DNA of 64,000 nt. Source: Gnetum montanum. Lineage: Eukaryota; Streptophyta; Gnetopsida; Gnetales; Gnetaceae. Positions 10,458 through 21,200 of this stretch are shown here, in pieces (position 1 is the first letter of the stretch; each line of letters opens with the position of its first letter). The position numbers were made by a program, and so were the translations under genes. The stretch covers positions 169,837-233,836 of the forward strand of contig MNCI01027230.1 in NCBI GenBank assembly GCA_015680685.1, written 5' to 3'. The notes under the pieces were generated by a model, which was not told the origin of the DNA, searched no databases, and saw nothing but the letters and a program-made list of their open reading frames with translations.

Positions 10458-12206
10458 TATAGTGACAAATTTCAAACTCAAATAGCTGCCAAACAACACT
10501 ATCAAGTATTTCTTAAATACTTTTAAGGTCAACTAATTTCTCCTTAACATCCCATTCATGATATTTTGAAAAATAAAAATCAAGAAAGGAAAACTAATTG
10601 TTAGTCAGGAGTATGATCCCAATCCTAATAAGTAAAAACCATTAATAGATGATTTGTATTTTTTGTTTTTTATTACAATTTGATTAACTTTATCATTGAT
10701 ATTAGCTTGAATTTTCATATCTTTTAACTTCATGTTATTTTTTAAGATTAACTTGATTTTTCATACCTTTATATTTATATTATCTTTTTCCTATCCTCAA
10801 CTTGAACTTTTTTTTTACCTTGACATCTTCTTTATTTTAAAAAAAAAAAGAATAATTTTGAAACAAATGTGCTTCATGATGAAAAAAGTTACAAAAATTA
10901 GAAAAATTACAATATATAATTGGTCAAAGAACCATCATTTAGAATGATAGTAAGGTGCTCATTTCTCAAGTCAAAAACTTGGGTTTGAGCCTAGGTGCAA
11001 CCACTCAAAGAAGTTAAACTCTCTCATCTACCAACCCTGTAAGGACCTTGTGGCTCCAAGTGATGTTCCTTTTTTTTATAACATGTAATTAACTAAATAT
11101 AAGTTTAATTTTCTTTTACAATCTAGAAGATTGATTTTAACAACAACAACAACAACAAAACATCTAGAAGAATGAAATGGTGTGAAGATACACAAATTCT
11201 ATATGCTTAATGGGACCAAGAAAACTATTTCTTACCTCTTTAAAAAATTAAAAAGAGATTAAATTAATTAAATAAAACATGAAACATAAAATGTGATATG
11301 AACTTGGCATAAAATAAATAACCAATAACTCGTTTACATTATTTAGAGGAAAATATTAAGCATTTTACTTAAATAAAGTCTTACAAATTTCTACTCACTA
11401 AGTTGTAAATACACATTTTGTGACTTACATTATGGAAATTAAGAGATTTTCACATATGAAGAAAACCTAATTTAGCATTGCTAAAAGTTGTGAATAATTT
11501 AGATATGAGAATTAGGAGAAATTTTAGCATACAAAGAAGATATTGCTTCTAGCCAAAGAAGTTGATAATTATATCTAGAGAAATAAGTTTGGTCAAAGAA
11601 ACCTTAGCACTTATTCTCATCCTATTGGTTCCTTACTAAAACTAATGGTTTTAAATATAAATTACCTAGGAAGTTTTCATATAAAATCTTTTAACAATTG
11701 TAAGCATAATTTTGTTTGAATACACTCCCTAAGAGAATATGATTTAATTTCAAGGAAAATATACATCATATTAAACAATCGTAACATCCAAATATTTAAA
11801 ATACAATATTTTGAATTAACAACTAAAGATACCATAGCTTATTCAAAATCATTTAAAACTATTTATTGCCAAAAGATGGCAACCATAAAACAATAGAACC
11901 AAAACCTACACATAACAACCATAAAATAACTCCTAACAAAAACTATGCTATAGAAGGTGCTAAACCCATGGATAAGTCTAGCTCCCCTTTTGGATATATA
12001 TTGAATCTTATAGATTGAATAGCCTCTTAAATCCAACCATGCTCTCCTTAGGATTCGCCGTTTTTTTTTTTTTTTGGCATATGCATCCACCTTGTTAAGT
12101 TTCTATGAAAAGAAAATGCAGGGTTAGGACATGTGAATTACTCTTTAAATTAAGAAAAAAAAACACTATAATAGGTTTCCATTTAATTTCTATGTGAGGC
12201 CAACTG
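10458..12206. other. AT-rich intergenic DNA with a SINE-like remnant
   Basis: Right flank of element A up to the Copia element. It is strongly AT-rich with homopolymer runs (for example 16 T at 12061) and a (CAA)6 run at 11141-11158. No coding frame with any protein signature was seen. The tRNA-like remnant near 10945-11080 is listed separately. Confidence 0.6.
10945..11080 (+). mobile_element. Possible tRNA-derived SINE remnant
   Basis: 'gggtttgagcctagg' at about 10979 resembles a pol III B box (GGTTCGANNCC with one C-to-T change), preceded by 'caagtcaaaaacttgg', which looks like an anticodon-loop region, and followed about 80 bases on by a T-run (11070-11078). The A box is not convincing. 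It could equally be chance similarity. Confidence 0.3.
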
Positions 12207-12211
12207 AAGAA

Positions 12212-12623
12212 TGTTGGAGTCATGTAACGACTAATCTGAATTCTATTTCTAGTTTTCTACTATTACATTGTACTAGAAGATGAAGGGTCAACCATTACAG
12301 AAGCTAAAGGGTCAGCCATTACAAAAGTTGAAGGATCAACTATTACAGAAATTGAAGGGTTGGCCATTATGGAAGTTGAATGGTCAAAAGTTGAATGCTA
12401 TTTTCTCTCCCTTTTATGTAGATACCCTTTGCTCTCCCTTTTTGTGGGATCACCCTTTATGAGGATCACTCCCCAATAATACACTCTCAATCTCTAATCT
12501 AATGAATTAACTCTCTACTTTTGCCTATGGTTTTCATCTTGATTTGGGGTTTTCACATAAATTCTATGTGTTTTGTGTGTGCTTTTTTTCCCAATCTTTT
12601 TTTTTCTAATTTTTTTCTTAACA
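12212..12623 (+). repeat. 5' LTR of the Copia element
   Basis: 412 bp, TGTTGG...AACA. It contains a minisatellite of about 24-bp units (12280-12385) and a downstream block 'cactctcaatct...ctaatgaattaactct' shared with the 3' LTR. The 3' LTR is shorter (374 bp), mostly because it has fewer minisatellite units. Confidence 0.9.
12280..12385 (+). repeat. 24-bp minisatellite in the Copia LTR
   Basis: About four imperfect units built on 'gaagggtcaaccattacaga' with small changes. The same unit appears about twice in the 3' LTR (16352-16420) and about nine times inside the pol region (15312-15520). Confidence 0.8.
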
Positions 12624-12626
12624 AAT

Positions 12627-12637
12627 TGGTATCAGAG
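12627..12637 (+). other. Primer binding site, tRNA-iMet
   Basis: TGGTATCAGAG is the canonical complement of the initiator Met tRNA 3' end. It begins three bases after the LTR. Confidence 0.9.
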
Positions 12638-12665
12638 TAATGTTTGCAAAGGATCAGTGGAAGCA

Positions 12666-13560
12666 ATGGCATCTGAGGATGGGAAAGTCAAGATCAACAA
12701 GTTTGATAGCATAGACTTTGGGTTGTAAAAGATGTAGATCAAAGATTATGTTTACCAAAAGAAGTTGCATCAACTACTACTGGGGAAGATGCCAAATCAT
12801 GTGAGCAAAGAGGATTGAGAATTGTTAAATCTCTAGGCCTTATCAAGGTTTGATGAAGGTCTTATCAAATATGTATGAGAAGCCATTTGCCTCGAACAAG
12901 GTATATCTGATGCATCGATTATTCAATCTGAGGATGTCTAAGGATGCATTGGTTACAAATCACATCAATGAGTTCAATGTCATCATAAGTTAGTTGAGTT
13001 CTATGGAAATTGACCTTGATGATGAGATCAAAGTGTTGATCTTGTTATCATCACTACTTGATAGCTGGTCTACAATGATGATTGTAATTAGTAGTTCATC
13101 AAGAGATCAAAAAACTGAAGTTGCCCAAAGTTCGAGATCTAATTCTTAGTGAGGATATATGTAGAAGGAATTTAGATGAATCTTTGAGTTTTGGCTTAAG
13201 TAATGAAGGCAAAGGTAGAAGTCTTTAGCAGGAATAGAATTAGGGCCATGGAAAACCAAAGTTCAAGGGAAGAAGTTGATCCAAGGATCACAAGAATGTC
13301 ACCTATTGGAATTGCAATTAGAAAGGTCACCTCAAAAAATAGTGAATGACACTAAAGAAAGAAAAGAAAATCAGCATGATGATTCAATGAATGCAACTAC
13401 TGAAAAAATTGGTAATGCCCTAGTTCGTTGTGTGGATAGTGGTATTGAATCTTGGATTCTTGATTCAAGGAAGGATGATATTTATATAAAGACTACTCAT
13501 AGGAAGCAACTGAAGTTATAGAATGTTAGACACGTTCTAGGTTTAAAGAAAAACCTTATT
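12666..13560 (+). pseudogene. Copia gag, broken
   Basis: It starts at ATG 12666 with the N-terminus 'MASEDGKVKINKFD', typical of plant Copia Gag. The 'YQKKLHQLLLGK' and 'MRLFNLRMSKDALVTNHINEF'-like stretches of the UBN2/gag core can be followed to about 13130 in more than one frame. Stops (TAA, TAG, TGA) interrupt it repeatedly. No complete CCHC zinc knuckle could be found; the segment 13276-13521 covers the expected linker and runs into a protease-like 'SWILDS' where the active site should be Asp-Ser-Gly. Not translatable. Confidence 0.75.
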
Positions 13561-13689
13561 TCTATGGGTTAAATAGATTCTGAAGGGTATAGCATAGTAT
13601 TTGGAGGTAGATCCTAGAAAATAATTAAAGGAAATCTCATTGCTTCTTGGGGAAATAAGGAGGGAACATTATACACCACTTAAGAAATA

Positions 13690-14340
13690 AAAGACATAGT
13701 GTTATTGGTTGATTCGAAATCAATGTCAACGTTGTGGCATTGAAGGTTGGGTTACATGAGTGAAAAGGGAATGAAGTTGCTAGCCTCATAGGGAAGATTA
13801 CTGGACCTGAAGTTTGTTGATGTTAGTTTATGTGAAGGATGTATTTATGGAAAGTAAAAAAGAGTGAGTTTCTCAAAAGCTGGAAGAACATCAAAGATCA
13901 AGAAGTTGGAATTGGTACATACAAATGTATGGGGACCAACACTAATGAGTTCCCTTAGTGGCTTATGCTATTATGTCACATTCATTGATGATTCCACTAG
14001 AAATGTATGGGTTTATTTTCTAAAAAATAAATCTAATATGTTTTCTACATTTAAAAGGTGGAACGCAAAAGTGAAGAACCAAACTAATTTGAAAGTCAAG
14101 TGTTTAAGGTCTGATAATGGAGGGGAGTATAATAGTCTAGAGTTCAAGGCTTTCTACTCTAAGAATGGGATTAGAAGGATTAAGAATGTTCCTAGAACAT
14201 CAAAGTAGAATGGTGTTGCTAAGAGAATGAATAGGACCTTGAATGAAAGAACTAGTAGAATGAGGATATCTTTTGGACTACCAAAGATTTTTTGGGTAGA
14301 TGCAGTAAGCATAGTAGCCTATCTCATAAATTAAGGACCT
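13690..14340 (+). pseudogene. Copia integrase, catalytic residues changed
   Basis: Integrase joins the cDNA to host DNA through a D,D-35-E triad. A degenerate zinc-binding region precedes it (13735-13860, with 'LCEGCIYGK'). The core frame is 13864-14208. The first Asp of the usual 'HTDVWGP' is Asn here ('VHTNVWGPT'), the second is kept ('LRSDNGGEY'), and the Glu of 'ERMNRT' is Lys ('KRMNRT'). Both losses are G-to-A. A TAG stop at 14206 precedes the Lys. The frame continues with stops into 'LPKIFWVDAV'. Confidence 0.85.
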
Positions 14341-14778
14341 TTAGTTTCACTAGACTTTAACATACCTAAGGAAGAATGATTAGGAAAGGTAGTAAAATTA
14401 TCACATTTAAAAGCTTTTTGGTTGTGTATCATATGTGCACTTAGCTTCTGATGTCTGAGATAAACTTGATCCTAAAGCTAAGAAGTGTTATTTTATTTGC
14501 TATGGTTTTGATGATTTTGGTTATCGTTTTTGGGATGATTAAAATAGAAAAATTATTAGGCATAGGGATGTCACTTTTAATGAACATGTGATGTACAAGG
14601 ACAGGTCCAGATAAGAATCTAACAATGCAGGGAACTAGGAAAAGGAAAGTGAGAAGGTTTAGGGTTAGAAGAGATATTTGAGAGGGATGTAGTTGGAAGG
14701 ATTCAAAAAAATTCCTGAAAATAGGATAGTTGAAGATGAAACTAAATTTGAGTAAAAAAAATTACACCATAGCCTCAG

Positions 14779-15235
14779 TTGAGAAGGTTTGCTAGAACAC
14801 CAAAGCCCAAAGATAGGTACTTTCCCTTGTTACATTATTTACTTTTCACTAATGCTAGGAAACTAGAATGTTTTGATGAAGCAATGCAGGTGACAAATCA
14901 TGCTAAGTGGGAGTTGGCTATGAGAGATGAGATGAAGTCACTCCAGAAGAATATGACATGGACATTGACTAATGTACTAGAAAAAAAGAGGACATTGTAG
15001 AATAAGTGGATGTACAAGGTCAAGGAAGAACATGACGGTTGTAAAAGATACAAGGCAAGGTTAGTAGTTAAGGATTTCTAATAGAAAAGAGAAATTGGCT
15101 ACATAGATATTTTCTCTCCTATAGTAAAGTTGACTACCATTAGATTAGTGTTGAGTATTATGAATATTGATGATTTGCATCTAGAGTAGTTAGATGTCAA
15201 AATTTCTTTCTTACATGGTGACTCGAATTCTATTT
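14779..15235 (+). pseudogene. Copia reverse transcriptase, N-terminal part
   Basis: The frame 14779-15000 has the entry block of Copia reverse transcriptase ('KWELAMRDEMKSLQKNMTW'). It continues after a TAG as 'KWMYKVKEEHDG' and 'KRYKARLVVK'. The conserved 'LDVK..FLHGD' motif is recognisable at 15188-15225, with a TAG for the Gln before 'LDV'. After it the reading leaves reverse transcriptase and enters minisatellite. Confidence 0.8.
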
Positions 15236-15239
15236 TTTC

Positions 15240-15550
15240 ATTGTTATCATTCCTTTGTATTCCTTGGAAGTTGAAGAGCCATTCCCTAGAATTTGAAGGG
15301 TCATCCATGCCTTGGAAGTTGAAGGTTCAAAATTTGAAGGGTTGACCATTATAGAAGTTGAAGTGTCAACCATTACAAATGTTAAAGTGTCAGCTGTTAC
15401 AAAAGTTGAAGGGTTGGTTGTTACAAAAGTTGAAGAGTCAGCCATTACAAAAGTTAAAGGCTTAGTCATTACAGAAGTTGAAGGGTCAACCATTACAAAA
15501 GTTGAAGGGTTGAAAGTTGAAGAGATGTTTTTTCCTCTCCCTTTTATTTG
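15240..15550 (+). repeat. LTR-derived minisatellite replacing the middle of Copia reverse transcriptase
   Basis: About nine units of the same 24-bp repeat as the LTR ('gttgaagggtcaaccattac' variants) and the sequence that follows the array in the LTR ('ctctcccttttat'). The block begins after the 'FLHGD' motif and ends at 'GSLMYAM', so the reverse transcriptase segment with the YVDD box is missing. The array stays open in one frame (15312-15581) because the unit is a multiple of three; its peptide (Val-Glu-Gly-Ser/Leu repeats) has no pol similarity. Confidence 0.8.
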
Positions 15551-15554
15551 GAAG

Positions 15555-16200
15555 TTTGATGTATGCTATGATTTTTACTAGACTTGACATAGCACATGTA
15601 GTGGGAGTTGTTAGCAAGTTCATGTCTGATCCAAGAAGGGAGCATTGTGAAGTTGTAAAGTGGCTCCTGAGATATTTAAAAGGAAATTCAAGTATGAAAC
15701 TTTATTTTAAAAGGAACAACATTACTCTATAGGATTTTTTTGATGTAGATTTGGGAGGTGATTTTGACAACAAGAAGAGTACCACTGGTTATATTTTCAC
15801 TATGGGTAACACTGTTGTGAGTTGGATGTCTCAACTTTAGAAGAGCGTTGCTCTCTCAACCACAGAAGTAAAATATATGGTTATATCAAAAGCTAGAAAG
15901 AAGATGATTTGGTTGAAGGATCTTCTAAGAGAGTAGGGTAAGACACAAGATAGTAGTGAGCTTTTTAGTGGTAGTTAGAGTGTCATACATGTAGCTAGAG
16001 ATCCAGTTTTTTATTCCAGATCTAAACACATTTAGTTGAGATATCATCACATCTGTGGATTGATAGATGATGGGACATTATTGCTAAGGAAGATTCCTAG
16101 GTCAAAGAACCCTACAAACATGTTGACCAAGGTGGTCACCACTATTAAGCTAAGGCTCTACATGACCTTAGTAGGCCTCCATGGTTAGTGATGAGGAGGC
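15555..16200 (+). pseudogene. Copia reverse transcriptase end and RNase H, broken
   Basis: Resumes with 'GSLMYAMIFTRLDIAH' and 'VVSKFMSDPRREHCEVVKWLLRYLKG', the C-terminal connection of Copia reverse transcriptase. RNase H follows: 'NTVVSWMSQL' and 'STTEVKYM' (15815-15880), where the Asp/Glu network can be partly traced, then 'RSKHI' and 'YHHICGL' near 16020. TAG stops interrupt at 15730, 15838 and 15934. Confidence 0.8.
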
Positions 16201-16273
16201 ACCGCACTAGGAGTTGATGGTGTACATGGGAGAAGCAAGGTTGCAAATTTTTTTTATTTTTGGATCAATTCCA

Positions 16274-16283
16274 AGTGGGAAAT
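16274..16283 (+). other. Polypurine tract of the Copia element
   Basis: AGTGGGAAAT directly before the 3' LTR start TGTTGG, the usual 'aagtgggagat' tract of plant Copia elements with minor change. Confidence 0.7.
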
Positions 16284-16657
16284 TGTTGGAGTCATGTGGC
16301 AACTAATCTAAATTCTATTTTTGGTTTTCCATCGTTACATTATATCAGAAGATGAAGGGTCAGCTATTACAAAATTTGAAGAGTCGATTGTTACGAATGT
16401 TAAAGGGTTGAAAATTGAAGTGACATTGTTTTCTCTCTCTTTTATGTAGACACCCTTTGCACTCCCTGTTTGTGAGATCACCCTTTGTGGGGATCACTCC
16501 TCTGTAGTACACTCTCAATCTTTGATCTAATGAATTAACTCTATGCTTCTACCCATGGTTTTCATCCCAATTTGGGGTTTCCACGCAAATTCTATGTGTT
16601 CTATGTGTGCTTATTTTTCTTATTCTTGTTTTTTTTCACTTGATTTGTTTCCTAACA
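16284..16657 (+). repeat. 3' LTR of the Copia element
   Basis: 374 bp, TGTTGGAGTCATG...AACA, followed by the target duplication AAGAA. About two minisatellite units remain (16352-16420). Confidence 0.9.
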
Positions 16658-16662
16658 AAGAA

Positions 16663-17703
16663 ATCTCTTCAAATAAAATAAGAGTAGAAATTTGAAGGTT
16701 TACCTCTAAATGAAATAGTTTTTGAATTTTCATTGCTTTTATAGCTATGCATAAATCTATTACAAAATGAAACATACTAAAAGATCTAACATCAAAAATT
16801 TAAAACTATCTAAACCAAATTAAGAAGCCTAGATGGTAGATGAATCAGACAAAGTAATAAGTCCATAACATTAAGAAGCCATCATAAAATTTACATGAGA
16901 TAAAAAATAGACATCATTTTTAAAATCAAAATAGAGGTAAGAGAATTCAAAAAGCTTACACAATGATCATTCTAATCATTTACAGAGATAAATATGTGAT
17001 AGGAAATACATAATTCCAAAAATATCTAATGAAATCATCTAAACAACTTATTATAATCGATTTAATCTGAAAAAAAAAACAATAGCCTAGGTTAGTTCTA
17101 GCATAGAGCAACCACTTTGCGGAAAAAATTTCACTTTGAATTTAGACATGAAAATAGGCTGAATCTATAACTTTCTTTGTGTTCCCCTATGGATAATTGC
17201 AGTCCATCATCATCATTGTGGATAATTGTAGTCCCCCATCTAAAATTGTTTATCGGTCAATCTTCACATGTATGAATGTTAAGAATCATTCATTTATAGT
17301 TAATCTGTTATCATTGATTTTTTAAATGATTTTTTATCATTCACATGCAGCATATGCAAGGATATCCACTTACTATTGGTGACGTGTTTCATCTATATCC
17401 ATTTGCAAATTGGATAATGTATTTGTTTTATGCAAATTGGATAACATGTTGATTCTATATTCAATTGCAAATTGGATAGAAGTGTTCAACCAAACATATC
17501 TATTTCCTTGAGTTAATGTTGCCATTTATTATGAACGTAATCAATGTAATCAAAAATTATATTTGTGGACCAAACCATATTTTATAATCAAAGGTTCTTC
17601 ACACAACTAAAGTTTTACTGAACACACATAAAATTAATATTCTGTACAATACAAATGAATAGTTGACAAAAAAAGACTAATGAGTGTGGAAGGATATACT
17701 TAC
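16663..17703. other. AT-rich intergenic stretch with short repeats
   Basis: No coding signal. Two minor repeats are visible: 'gtggataattg(c/t)agtcc' twice (17189 and 17217) and 'gcaaattggata' three times (17405-17480, about 35 bp apart). Otherwise nothing recognised. It is the left flank of the LARD-type element. Confidence 0.55.
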
Positions 17704-18285
17704 TGTAACAGCATTGCCCCAACATTGTTCGACACCCCAAGGAATTCACTAAGATTTTATGGATCTAGGGTGGAAGACCTAGGGAATATGCCTCAAGTAA
17801 GCAAGCAACCCAAGAATGAGTGCAAGTAGCAACACAGCTTCTTAATATGTATGTATGGGAACACACCTTATGGAGGGTAACCAACTCCAAATGAGGACCA
17901 TGCAAACAAGCACACAAGCAACCTTGTAGACAACATTAGTGGAAGGGGAAATGATGCACCTATAGGGGAAGGTGCCTCATCCCTAGATCCCTCACGATCT
18001 AGTACAAGGTTTGGCTTGGCACTGCACCAGAACTATCCAATCTTGGTTACCTACATATCTACGACCACTGTAGAATCAGGGCCATGTAGTTCTCCAAGTG
18101 AGGGTAGAACGAAGAGGACTTAGAAAGAGTTACAATAGGAGGGTGTCCTACTACTAGCTTGGTACCGCCAAGCTAAGATGGATTCTTTAACACTTGAGAG
18201 TCACCCGAGGGTTCCTCAAAGTGTTCCATGGCCCTTGAACCATGGGGAGAGCCTAGGAGAACCACTCCCTGGGACATCTCTCACA
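17704..18285 (-). repeat. 3' LTR of the LARD-type element (left copy)
   Basis: Reads TGTAACAGCATTGCC...CTCACA on the plus strand. It matches 23588-24073 over its length except that the right copy lacks about 130 bases around the single N at 23746. Confidence 0.8.
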
Positions 18286-21200
18286 ATCCTCCCTTGCACA
18301 AAGAAGTGCTGTCCTTAAAGTAAAGCCTAGGATAGCTTTGAGAGTACACATCAAGTATGGGATTAGAGCTCCATCAACTCCAGGGATCTGTCAACTCATC
18401 TGATTCCAGGCTTGAAGGAAGGTACTAACCCCCAACACCTGATATGTCCTTCCATCCAATGCCTTGCATGAAATGCAAAGGGCACTTGGAGGAATCCCAA
18501 AGACGTTCCAACTCTATGACAAGCGAGAGTAGTCCAACCCAAAGGGCCAACGTCTCTAAGGCATCCCCTAGATTCATCCCTTCTTAGGTCTAGAGACATA
18601 TCTTCTTGCATAGACCCATACCTATGCAAGAAGATAGCACCTCTTCCACAAGTCCAGTCAAGTTCCTTTTTAAATGACATCTCAACACCCATTGATTTTT
18701 TTTTCACATCAATTTTAAGGGCTCACTAGGACCACTACCCATGGTAATGGAATTGGGAACACCAAATCGAGAGGGAGAACATGCTCCAAAAGAGCCATGT
18801 CTTTGCAAGCAACTCACACTTGCTAGAACTCCATGTTCTGCTACTCGCATCTAGACCCATGGGATCTCACTACTGCAACCATCTAAGCACTGAATCCACA
18901 TGCATCTATACCATGCACATTTTTCCCATCATGTCTATTCAAGCTTGTATGAAGGGAGTCAAGCATGTTCTCCCTTCCAAACAAGGTACAAGGGCAAATC
19001 TTTTGAGCTTGACTTTACCATCCATAGACACCAGCATCGCATAACTCAATTCTCCATCCAATAGTATTCCATTGTCACAACAAGAGAGAAGAACCAAAAT
19101 CTTTTTGGAAAACTTCTCCAAGAGGCTATCATAACAAACAAGCCCCAATTGTCATCAACACATTTTGTAATTGTCCAACATTGAGAATGCCTACTCAAAT
19201 GTTAGAATAAGTGGAGGGTATGCTGGGTAGCCAACCCCAGGACAATCCTCCATACATAAGTCTCATGTCAACCACAAACATCATCGATTTCAATCATAAT
19301 GTCTCATTCATGGGAAAGGATCAACCACACTTGCAACTTACAAGCTATCCTTCCCACTCTAAGATATGGGACAAGCACCATTTTCTGAACACTTGGTCCA
19401 AGAAAGAATATAGAGTCACTTTTGAAGGCAACCAAGTCATGAATTCTCCAAGGAACATCCAAGTTTCTAGAATTTGAATTTTCCCACCGTATCAAGAACA
19501 ACCGCATCTCATGATCAACACCTTTCATTAGATTTTTGCACTTGAAAGAATGATCCTCTTTGGAAGGTTTCTTCCATAGGTAAGTATAGCAACCCGACTA
19601 CACCTTACCCATAATGCATGCCCAAGTAGTCAATATAGCCAATAGAACCATCCCATTGAACTGTCACCAACTGAGGGAAGACATGGATTGACAAGTCTTA
19701 CCCAGATTCAATTCCACCTTGAGAACAACTCGAGAAGCAAAAGAGTTCATCCCTTAAAAATTTTATCATGAGGGATTTCTCTTTCATCCAGGGAGATCTC
19801 GATTTTTGGTTCATATATCCCAGTCAAGCCCATTTACAACAATTGTGGTGCACAAGGCTGCACCACTGCCTATTATAATTTAGCACAAACTATAAGTGCA
19901 AGTCAACAAGAACATTTTGCCCATAGGAGGACTAGGTCCTCAAGATAATTACACAAAGAATGGGCTTCGCCAACATCCACTACAACTCAACACAATACAT
20001 GATTCATCCTTGAAGGATTTACAATAAGGGTGGTTGACCAAAGAACCCCAACAAGGAAGTCCTGCTAGAGCCCCCAAAAGCTGAGAGAGAGTACATAAGA
20101 TCATGCCTTGCTTACAAGAAGGAAGATGCATATATTTAGGCTACATCAACAGCGTGGCCTCACAAAGGAGGTTCCATGAATTTCACCAAGGTAACAACAT
20201 TTTGTATTTGAAAACAAACCCCAAGAGTTTATGAACATGGGGCAACTGCTAGGAACAAGTCTCGAACATCAACTACTTTTAGATCCCAACTAGGAAACAA
20301 CTGTCTCAATACCACCTATCTTATTATTTCAAGAATTGAAGAGGGCATTCATCGGAATGGAGAATGATCCCTCATAGGATTAGAGAATCACCAAGTAATA
20401 TCATGCTCAATTCTACTATCCCACGAGGGAGGTGAGAACACTAATAGGAATTAACATTACACCTGAGACATGGGACAATACATTAGGCAGAGACAGTGTG
20501 ATATATCAATGTACATAAGAAACAGAGTACATAAGGAAATTTGGCAAGACACCATAGCCTATTAGGCATAATGAGTCCCCTATCATGGATTCACACCATA
20601 GTCAACAAAAGCATAAATAAGTCCCAAGTCATGAAAGGACATCATAGCCCTCAGAAGCACCAAAAGAAACCAATCACGAGAGCACATAAACATGCACAAA
20701 TCATTAGAAGCCCCCAATCATGAGAGCATAGGCTTGGTTTTGAGAACATTCAAGCCCACCAAGCAAGGCCATCAAGATAATTCACAATTTTTGTAATTGT
20801 AGCATCATTTAATCAAGGATGGACCAACATCCCAACGTTAGAACAACTACCCCACAATCACATCCAGCATGGAAGAGGAAGTCTAGGTGTTGATACCCAA
20901 AACCCACTCTACTCCATAGCTAGACATCACAACATTACATTGATTGGAATTTTCGTCTACCATTGTTATCCACATAGGCATAGTGAACCACCCACTATCG
21001 AGATCAAGCACATCGAATCAATTTGTTTGTATTTTGGGATGCATACCCCACCATTGATCATTTGTGGATAAAATTTTTGCCAATCTAAGAACCCAAGAGG
21101 AAGTGTTCCCCAGATTTTTCATGTCTCAAGAACGTTCACCAAAGGACACACCATTAAGGCATGCTGATATCACCAAGAACACACAGCACCAATTCAAGAG

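Larger units (their letters stand above)
12207..16662 (+). mobile_element. Ty1/Copia LTR retrotransposon, decayed
   Basis: Target duplication AAGAA (12207-12211 and 16658-16662). LTRs 12212-12623 and 16284-16657 both start TGTTGGAGTCATG and end AACA. The primer site TGGTATCAGAG (tRNA-iMet) is at 12627-12637. The order gag, integrase, reverse transcriptase, RNase H is the Copia order. Every domain has stops or catalytic losses, and the middle of reverse transcriptase is replaced by LTR-like minisatellite. It is dead. Confidence 0.9.

Noticed and set aside
12061-12076. Poly-T run as the tail of a LINE on the minus strand
   Set aside because: No endonuclease or reverse transcriptase sequence lies next to it and no target duplication was seen.
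15312-15581. Open frame encoding an 8-residue Val-Glu-Gly repeat as a novel repeat protein
   Set aside because: The unit is the LTR minisatellite, whose length is a multiple of three; the openness is a by-product.
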